DNA from: Gnetum montanum
Lineage: Eukaryota > Streptophyta > Gnetopsida > Gnetales > Gnetaceae
Direction of reading: 5' to 3'
Assembly (NCBI GenBank): GCA_015680685.1
Contig: MNCI01003588.1
Coordinates: 338,125 to 402,124, forward strand
DNA length: 64,000 bases
In this document: positions 57,144-64,000 of the stretch, in pieces
Numbering within the stretch: position 1 is the stretch's first letter
Layout of the letters: the number at the start of each line of letters is the position of its first letter
Notes under the pieces: model-generated
The model's input: the letters and a program-made list of their open reading frames with translations, nothing else
Database searches by the model: none
Told to the model about the DNA's origin: nothing
Made by a program: the position numbers and the translations under genes

Positions 57144-57622
57144 CTTAGTTACATATTTATAATATATACTTATAATTTGGCTGAGAGAATCTCATTTGTT
57201 AACAATGAGTTATTGGAGTAAAAAATTTCAAGACTTCTGGACGAACAACAAGATTTAAGGATTACAATTTTCATGACTTTTGGATGAAAAACAAGATTTG
57301 TGTATCAAATTTTTCATAACAATGGGTTTTAGAAAAAAAATATTTGCATTAGTTATTGTATAGTCATTTTCGGCTGAATTTGTTATTTTTGTATGCTCTA
57401 ATAGGCAATGCAAATTCTGCCGAGAGTGAGAACATACAACTAAAACTCATCATTATGAAAAATTCGATACACAAATCTTGTTCTTGGTCTAGTATTCATG
57501 AAAATTGTAATCCTTAAATCTTGTTAAATCGTGAAATTTTTTACTCAAATAACTTATTGCTTGTTAACCAAAAAGATTCTCTCCACCAAATTATAGATAT
57601 ATATTATAAATATATAACTAAG
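57144..57622. mobile_element. Foldback (long inverted repeat) element
   Basis: The left arm (57144-57332) and right arm (57440-57622) are reverse complements over nearly their whole length, with a few indels. Shared blocks include CTTAGTTA..ATATTTATAATATATA, GGATTACAATTTTCATGA, AACAAGATTTGTGTATC and TTTTTCATAA. The loop also pairs (TCGGCTGAATTTG at 57370 with CAAATTCTGCCGA at 57411). No coding frame. This is a MITE/foldback type; related ends are found at 59640-59690 and 60085-60160. Confidence 0.85.
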
Positions 57623-58173
57623 CTAGTTAACCATCACATTCTTAACATAGTAAAAGTGAAACAATTTGATTATCATCATTTCACAAATAGAAAGGTCCTG
57701 AAAACATGAGCAGATATTAGAATGCCTATGATTAAATTGAAACTTAAATGCTATCATTAAAAAAGTAAAAATCAACTTATCATCACTTAGAACGATGATA
57801 ACCATATTAACATGAACAGAGGAAACGTGAAGACAGTGAAAAACCCTTTGCAGCGACTTCGGCGCTTTCGTTTTCTCCTTTGAATAAAATGATGCTTCCG
57901 CATATTGCGCTTTATATTTTAACTCTCTATGGTACGCAGAATCTGCAAACTAAACTAATTGGCCGACACACCAACAAACTATCCTACCACTACAACTCCA
58001 TTATTAGTTATTACTGTATTTATGCAACTTGACAAAGAGGATCACAACTCCATTATTACTGTATTAATATATTTCTGCAACTTGTCAAAGAGGATCACAA
58101 CTAAAGAGACTACAAGCCTGCACAGCAGTAGATAGAAATCTGACCTCCCATTCTCCCAATCAGTAGAAGAATA
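57623..58173. other. 3' flank of the UGT pseudogene
   Basis: AT-rich. A repeated phrase (CAACTCCATTATTA, TTGTCAAAGAGGATCACAACT) occurs at 57986-58048 and 58047-58100. No polyadenylation site was assigned. Confidence 0.4.
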
Positions 58174-59079
58174 TCAGCAATCCTCAGTAGCTTTAGTAGC
58201 AGTGTAGCACTGCACCCCAACCTTTTCCCAGTTGTAGCGATGCTTTTGTTTCCAGATTGATACGGCAGCGTCCAACGCAGTCCACGAACTCCCACCTCTC
58301 TGCAACGCAAGCTTGGCTTTGCAACTCAACTCGGAGCACCTCTTTCTTAACTGGGTCGCCCTCTCACCTTCCATCAATTCCCGAATGCCTCTCTCAATCC
58401 TGTCTGTTTCCACAAATTCGCCCATCTCCAACACACTCAAATCTACTCCAACTCCGCAAGCTCTACGCAACATAACAGCATTCAGCATCTGCTCAGCAAA
58501 CATGGGCCATGTCAATATGGGTACGCCATGGTAAATACTCTCCAACGTAGAATTTCACCCACAGTGGTTCACGAATCCACCAACAGCAGGATGCTTCAGA
58601 ATCCAAGTCTGCGGAGTCCAGCCGGGAAAAATCAATCCTCTGTCACGGGTCAGATCTGCAAAACCCGGCAGCAGAACTCCATCAACACTCGCAGACGCCT
58701 CAGAAATTCCAAAATAAGTGCCATCACAGCGCTGATCTTCGGAAGAAAAGGAGGAGAGGGGCTGTCTGCGAACAACCCACAAAAATCTATGGCCGGAAGC
58801 TTCCAGAACCTCGGCGATTTTACCCAGCTGCGCTGCAGATAATGTCACGCCGCTGTCGAAGGAAACATACAAAACCGCAGCCGCAGGCTGTAGATCCAGC
58901 CACTTCACACAATCCCCGACACTTTTATAATCTTGGCAAGGATCATTGGTCCATACTCCATAACAGAGGTCCCACCGGAAAAAGCTTCGGTCTGTCCCGG
59001 GCGACGCAAACATGAAGATGCTGGGCTTTTCTTCTTCTGGCTGCTCGTGTTGCTGCTGCTTCTGCTTCTCTTCAGCCAT
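58174..59079 (-). pseudogene. UDP-glycosyltransferase (family 1, UGT72-like), broken
   Basis: Plant family 1 UGTs transfer sugar from UDP-glucose to small molecules in the cytosol. The C-terminal half is clear: CVKWLDLQPAAAVLYVSFDS, SGHRFLWVVR, and the PSPG box from WTPQTWILKHPAVGGFVNHC to GVPILTWPMFAEQMLNAVML. Three lesions are visible. First, the conserved Trp of HCGWNS is TGA (58555-58557). Second, about 180 residues of the N-terminal domain are missing: 29 residues from the start codon (59077-59079), PSIFMFASPGT gives way to the interdomain region, removing the catalytic His site. Third, it totals about 298 codons against the usual 450-490. The frame is otherwise open to 58174 and no intron is seen. 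The UGT72 assignment is inferred from motif flavour. Confidence 0.88.
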
Positions 59080-59340
59080 TGCGGTTAGTTGAAGAGCACT
59101 ACAACAGTGGCGTCGGCTACTGCGCTGCTGTGAATTTCAGTTGTTGCGTGAGAATTCAGAGGTCCCAAAGCTAAATTATTGTTGACGTTACGTGACTACA
59201 AAATCAATAGATGAAATGAAACGCCGAATCCAGATTCTCCACTTTCCACTCACAGTGATGTGTACTCGGCAACGGCAACGACATTCAAAAAAGAGAGATG
59301 GTTTGTAGAAGGTGACATTTCTGTGGCTGCAGCGAAGCAG
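59080..59340 (-). other. Upstream region of the UGT pseudogene
   Basis: GC-richer than the surroundings and without an obvious TATA box. It would hold the 5' UTR and proximal promoter. Confidence 0.4.
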
Positions 59341-59384
59341 CCATTATGGTATGCATCAAATGCCATTATGGTATGCATCAAATG
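59341..59384. repeat. 22-bp tandem duplication upstream of the UGT
   Basis: CCATTATGGTATGCATCAAA plus TG occurs twice in a row, exactly. It contains the palindrome ATGCAT. It lies about 260-305 bp upstream of the start codon on the gene's strand. Confidence 0.95.
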
Positions 59385-59724
59385 AATCCGAATCTTCCAA
59401 ATGGGAATTGGAGATTGGGCAATTCAAATCACGTTTGGATGGGTGAGCAAAGAAGGGACTGGTGGTTCGGTGGTGATGTAAATTAAAATATAATAAAGTC
59501 TTTAAATTATAGTTTTCGTGGAATAGCTTTATGGTGGACCTTTTTGTTTATGGGCCTAATCATTAGAGATAGGGGTTGTCTTGCCTAAGAAAAGTTTGCA
59601 TTACATGTAATATATATAATTATTTTTTTGCATGTTGAAGTTATTAAATATTATTTATAATTTTGGCCAAGAGGCCAACGACTAATTATAGATCAGTAGC
59701 ATTAAATAATATTCTGTCCATAAT
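59385..59724. other. Intergenic sequence with foldback-related end
   Basis: At 59660-59680 the phrase TTTATAATTTTGGCCAAGAGG resembles one arm end of the 57144 foldback element, in inverse to 60100-60115. Confidence 0.4.
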
Positions 59725-59950
59725 GGAGAGGCTATGGGTAACGGTAAATAATGTTTTATTCATAATGCCAACATATTTGTTTCAAGTAACTATGTTTGTC
59801 TTAGTATTGGAATGCACAGAGAACTAATGCTCTGAAAGGAGAGGCTATGGGTAACGGTAAATAATGTTTTATTCGTAATGCCAACATATTTGTTTCAAGT
59901 AACTATGTTTGTCTTAGTATTGGAATGCACAGAGAACAAAATTCTGAAGG
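59725..59950. repeat. 113-bp tandem duplication
   Basis: GGAGAGGCTATGGGTAACGG through GGAATGCACAGAGAAC occurs at 59725 and again at 59838, with few differences (CAT/CGT, and the last 8-10 bases). Confidence 0.92.
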
Positions 59951-60794
59951 GTAAAGGGACCATGCATGACAAACAACAATGTATGACAATTCAGAAAGAT
60001 TTATTACCAAACTTAGAATCAGCAATGACAGTGATCTGACCAAAATTGTTATGGAATACATACAACCTGCCAAAATTCAACTTTGGTTTTGCAAGATTCT
60101 CTTGGCCAAAGTATAGATGTATATATTATATATATAACTAACCTAGTTTATATTAAATTAAAAGTATCTATGCAGAATCTGATATGCTTCTGTTATGGGA
60201 ATATTAGCTAAATACCAGATATCTCACGTAAAATTATTCTGTAACCGTAAAATTATTTTGAAATGATCGGTGATGAATTTAAAACAGAGAATCTAGTAAC
60301 TAAATAATTTTGGTAACCGTAAACGATAGAGCGATGATGAATTTAAAACACAGAATCTAATAGAAAAATTTTGACCTCTCATGTTCCCGCGGTTGTTTCC
60401 TCCTCGGACAGCAATGTCTGGTAGTATCTGGTAAACTGCTCTTAATTGATTTAATGGCAAGGATTTATTGAAAAGCAATGGACTAAAAGCAACTGCCTGT
60501 ACACAGCAGTCAGTTTCATAAAAGCCATAACTAGAACGTGCACTGGGGCAGCAGGTTGGTTAATCAAACGTCAACGTAATTTCCATAAAGTCCTGAGTCG
60601 TTTAAGCACCTTTAACACAAATGGTTTTAGAATTTCTTTACTTGACTTCTGAAAATATACATTTAATCTGAGGTTTTTTGTGTAACGCTCAACCGTATGA
60701 ATGAAGTGAGGATTTGTTGGAGTGTTATGGTTAAGCATGGCCTTTTGATTTACCGGTTGATACACTTGCAAATAGCTATGTAATTTATAGTTCT
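59951..60794. other. Intergenic; inner repeats only
   Basis: Contains a foldback-related end (60085-60160) and a near duplication of AATTATT..TGGTAACCGTAAA / GATGAATTTAAAACA(C)AGAATCTA at 60233-60298 and 60304-60361. No gene is supported. Confidence 0.5.
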
Positions 60795-60861
60795 TTCTTT
60801 TAGAAAGCTATAGTCTTTCACAATTAATTCTTTTAGAAAGCTATAGTCTTTCATAATTAAT
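60795..60861. repeat. 33-bp tandem duplication
   Basis: TTCTTTTAGAAAGCTATAGT plus CTTTCACAATTAA is repeated with one change. Each unit holds a GAAAG/CTTTC inverted pair. Confidence 0.9.
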
Positions 60862-61072
60862 TTCAGTTATACATGGTTTCTATTTAGTTGCAAATGTATA
60901 TAGGGCTGTAAACATTTATTTGAATGCTACCTCGTTTGAAATTAAACTCCATGCCATAGTCAACAATAATGCATGTAACAAATAACATGGGCCATGGCTA
61001 TTTGATTGCTATAAATATTAGCCATGCCATGATCCAAAAACCATAACATGTGACTCAGTCTTGATACTCATA

Positions 61073-61312
61073 GTGCAACTAAGATTCCTTTAGGCTTATC
61101 TTAGTTTGAGTTGTAAGGCTTTGAAATACCCTCCTTGGATGATATTTCTATTCACTTCAAAGAGATTCATTTAAAATAGTATTCCAAATATTATTTTTAA
61201 TTTAAAAAAAATATTTGTAGTGCAACTAAAATGTTTTTGGGCTTATCTCACTTTGGGTTGTAAGGCTTGGGAATACCTTTTCTGGATGACACTTCAATTC
61301 ACTTTAAGGTAA
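61073..61312. repeat. Diverged tandem duplication, 147-bp offset
   Basis: GTGCAACTAAGATTCCTTTA to CACTTCAAAG at 61073-61165 matches 61220-61310 (GTGCAACTAAAATGTTTTTG to CACTTTAAGG) at about three bases in four. Confidence 0.75.
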
Positions 61313-61788
61313 CTTAAAATATTGAAATTAAAGATTTTATTGTGTTTGTAGACCAACATGATCTATAGGACATAAAGTACATTTATATTATGGAAAATAA
61401 AAATAGATTCAACAAAGTGGTTAAGCACCACAAGATGTAACAAAAATAAGTCATACAAAAGTTTTATTACAATATTATATTTTTGGTAGAGATGAACACT
61501 TAAAGGGAAAATAAGAAAGACATCATATTCATCTTCAAAAGCTGTTGATCCACAAAGCCTACATGTGCATTCTTCTCCAGGAAGATTAATCTAGCTACCA
61601 TTTTCCATCCTAAGTTGATGTGAACTCAAATGAAGCTTATTGATTAAGCTGTGAGATCTAACTGGAATTTTAGTTGTAAGATAGGAAACTTCTAAATCAA
61701 GCTGATTACCTCTAATGTGCTCCAAGTAAAATTTTTTCTTTCCTTCCACATTTGACCATAAGTTTTTGAGCACTTCTTGTTTAACTAT
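61313..61788. other. Sequence at the LTR insertion site
   Basis: A minus-strand frame (61591-61788) is open up to the LTR edge (LEHIRGNQLDLEVSYLTTKI) but has no recognised motif. ACTAT (61784-61788) is the left half of the expected target duplication; the right half lies outside the window. Confidence 0.35.
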
Positions 61789-62759
61789 TGATGAGTGGTG
61801 AGGTACCCCTACGCCCAACCATACGAATATGAGTGTTTCACGCACGATCCGATCGAATTCCAAGGACTAAGTGCTTATGTGCCCTTGTGGAACAAAGATG
61901 GGTTGGTTGATCATTGTCTTCCCAAGCTTACCTGTATGTCATGATTGTATGGCTAAGTAAGCTTGAGGCATATGATTTTTATAGCTTTTATGTTTTTATG
62001 TCCTGTGCTAGTAGGGAAGGAGAGAGGTAACTGAGTGACTAATTTAACTTAACTACTCATTAACTAAGTTCTAACTAATCCTAACACCAACATTCATTCC
62101 CACTTGCCATACACATCCTAAACTAGTGCAACACTGCTGAGATTACCAAACGCTAATCGTTACTGGGTTACCAAGCGTTACACACATGCTCGAAGTGGTC
62201 ATGCTTATGTAATTTAATGATTTCTTAATTGATAAAAATGAATTGCTATGTTAATAACAGAAATGTAAAGTGCATAAAATAAATGCATAAAAAATAAAAT
62301 AAAAGAAATGCATAAGAAAAAAAATCTCAAGTGCTGCAAGGATGAATCAAAGAGCTCATCTTTATTACTGTACACAAGGTGTGCTCAGGTACATAATTCT
62401 CGAATAAAGATCCGTCCACACTTAGACCTCTTTCTGTGGGGACTTGGAAAATACTCTAACTTTCAAATAGACTATAAGAGTTTCACTTCTTGACTGCTAA
62501 AAGACTTCCTTCCCAATTGTGCGCCTGGGAACTGTATTTATAGGCTTGGGAGCAACTACTTTAATAATTAGAGTAACTACTCTAATAATTAGAATAAATT
62601 GCTAGAGTAACTACTTTAATAATTAGAATAAACCACTAGAATAAATACTCTAATAATTAGAATAAACTGCTAGAGTAACTGCTCTAATAAATTACAATAA
62701 ACTACTAGAGTAATTGCTCTAATAATCAGAATAAACTACTAAAGTAACCGCTCTCATCA
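61789..62759 (-). repeat. 3' LTR of an Athila-like copy (971 bp)
   Basis: TGATGAGTGGTGAGGTACCC at the left and CTCATCA at the right are the family termini; the tract TACCCCCACG follows. TATA CCTATAAATA (minus) is at 62535-62544. It is longer than its relatives because of a 34-bp minisatellite at 62558-62750. Confidence 0.9.
62558..62750 (-). repeat. 34-bp minisatellite in U3 of the LTR
   Basis: Five to six copies of a unit like AATAATTAGAATAAATTGCT plus AGAGTAACTACTTT lie between the LTR start and the TATA box. The copy at 4014-4825 lacks the array. Confidence 0.85.
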
Positions 62760-64000
62760 TACCCCCACGACCGAATGAAAACTCATCTTGGAGTTCCTTA
62801 TAAAATATTGGGAATGTATGGGATTATTGACTAATTGACAACTGACGGTGGAATGGGATGATAGACTCAACATGCCAAATGATAAATCAATAAGCATAGT
62901 ACAACATTATGGTGAACACTTGTACATAAATAACATCCAAGCCTTTATTTGGTAGCTTGTAGAGAGAGAGAGAGAAAGAAAATAAAGTGTGTTACCGCCA
63001 ATGCCGAGATTGCACCTTCCGTTATTTATCTATAGCCATGCCACCAAACTTGCTCCTTTCGTAAATGCTCCAATTCTGGTCTATCCTGAGTGCTTCCTCC
63101 AAGCCTAGTCCATTGTTTGTATGATTGTCATCTGCACACACAACACAGTCACAAATGAGCAAGGATAGATAAACCATAATGCAGTTGATACCTTGTGTCG
63201 ATATGAAGTGCATTGGTTGAATTATGGTTATGGTAGAAACTGGTTTAGAGATTTATCATAGGTGACTACCCAAGGTGTAGGGGTTAGGCAAATAGTAAAA
63301 TGGAGAAAATTGAAAAATTTGTGCAAGGCCCCCCACGACTAAGAGCAAACCTCTAGTAGCTATAAGATGGAAAAACATGAGGAACAAGAAAGATGAAAAA
63401 TATCAATAGCAATGCCAATAAAATGGATGTCATGGATGGGGATGAAACAAGAAATGATTGATTGTAGGAAATGTTTAAGGGAAAAAATTTAATGATTGCA
63501 CCAAAAAGAAATGCTAGTGGGTCCTCCCCAAAGTAGACTCATGCCCTTTATGCCCTAACAAATCGACAAACCAAAGAGTCTGTAAGCTCCAAGAATGTCA
63601 TTTGGAAGCAAAAGTTAAAAACTTATCCATAAGAATTCACCAAAGAAAAATAATGCATCAACCTAGAATGGACTAATGATAAAAATGGCAATGAGGTTGA
63701 AAATGGGAAGAAATATGGAGAGGAAAGAATGTAATGGAATCCCAAGAACAAGGTTGTGTAAAGCCCCTTGTGTATTTCATGGTTAAGGTAACTGAGTAGA
63801 ACTCATCCCAAATCTAGACTCAAACCAACCACATTCAATGACCTTGCATCAATACACTTGGCCAATCCATCCTCTTGAGGAAACAAGAATGCTTACACAA
63901 AGAGTGACCACCATCCTAATGAAAGTGAGATGGAGAAGCAGGAAGCGAGAAAGGGCCTTAGTTAGAGGAAACCTTCAGGCATGGGTAACATGTCTTTCCA
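62760..64000 (-). mobile_element. Interior 3' end of the Athila-like copy
   Basis: From the polypurine tract (62760-62768) to the window end, the sequence is the inverted counterpart of 2760-4013. The 5' part, with any pol, is outside the window. (AG)n occurs at 62959-62974. No intact ORF. Confidence 0.82.

Noticed and set aside
58257-58842. Plus-strand ORFs across the UGT region
   Set aside because: Antisense shadows of the UGT reading frame.
55768-61312. 147-bp offset in two separate duplications as a nucleosome-related signal
   Set aside because: Only two cases, one exact and one diverged with indels; coincidence is the simpler explanation.

Overview
This looks like nuclear DNA of a seed plant with a very large, repeat-packed genome. 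A conifer or other gymnosperm is my best guess, because old, heavily mutated LTR retrotransposons are nested in one another and almost no host genes are visible. The species cannot be fixed from the sequence. No bacterial, plastid or rRNA features were seen. Most of the 64 kb is mobile DNA: four LTR families, an L1-type LINE, a tRNA-derived SINE and a foldback element. The one clear host gene is a broken UDP-glycosyltransferase on the minus strand near 58.2-59.1 kb.

Layout. 1-4825: 3' half of an Athila-like Ty3 element (+), with RT end, RNase H, integrase, a long 3' spacer, a polypurine tract and an LTR. 5585-6511: an older LTR of the same family. 8038-8192: a SINE with a 14-bp target duplication. 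10320-16919: a nearly full-length chromovirus (Ty3, +) with recognisable LTRs, initiator-Met PBS, zinc knuckle, RT, integrase and chromodomain. 18400-19440: an L1 RT fragment (-). 19939-34599: a complete TAT-lineage Ty3 element (+) with a perfect AAGTC target duplication, 1.8-1.9 kb LTRs, gag, RT, a second RNase H and integrase. It carries an intron-containing gene in the opposite orientation between gag and RT, and 30-bp-type repeats on both sides of pol. 34600-40554: AT-rich and featureless. 40555-53916: an element with an initiator-Met PBS (-). One of its LTRs is split by a non-autonomous Athila-type element (40672-~49405, -) that has LTRs, PBS, PPT and a gag-like ORF but no visible RT. 53917-61788: the least repetitive part, with a GC-richer segment, tandem duplications, a foldback element and the UGT pseudogene. 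61789-64000: the 3' end of another Athila-type copy (-), inverted relative to the one at 2760-4825.

None of the element proteins seen is intact. Nonsense codons, frameshifts and altered catalytic residues are common. In the TAT gag, 11 of 14 in-frame stops are TAG, as expected if methylated CAG/CTG sites decayed. The strongest candidates for something new are the spliced antisense gene in the TAT element, whose reading frame holds across two predicted splice junctions, and the palindromic GCTAYGCTA hairpin modules spread through that element's LTRs and the antisense gene's introns.
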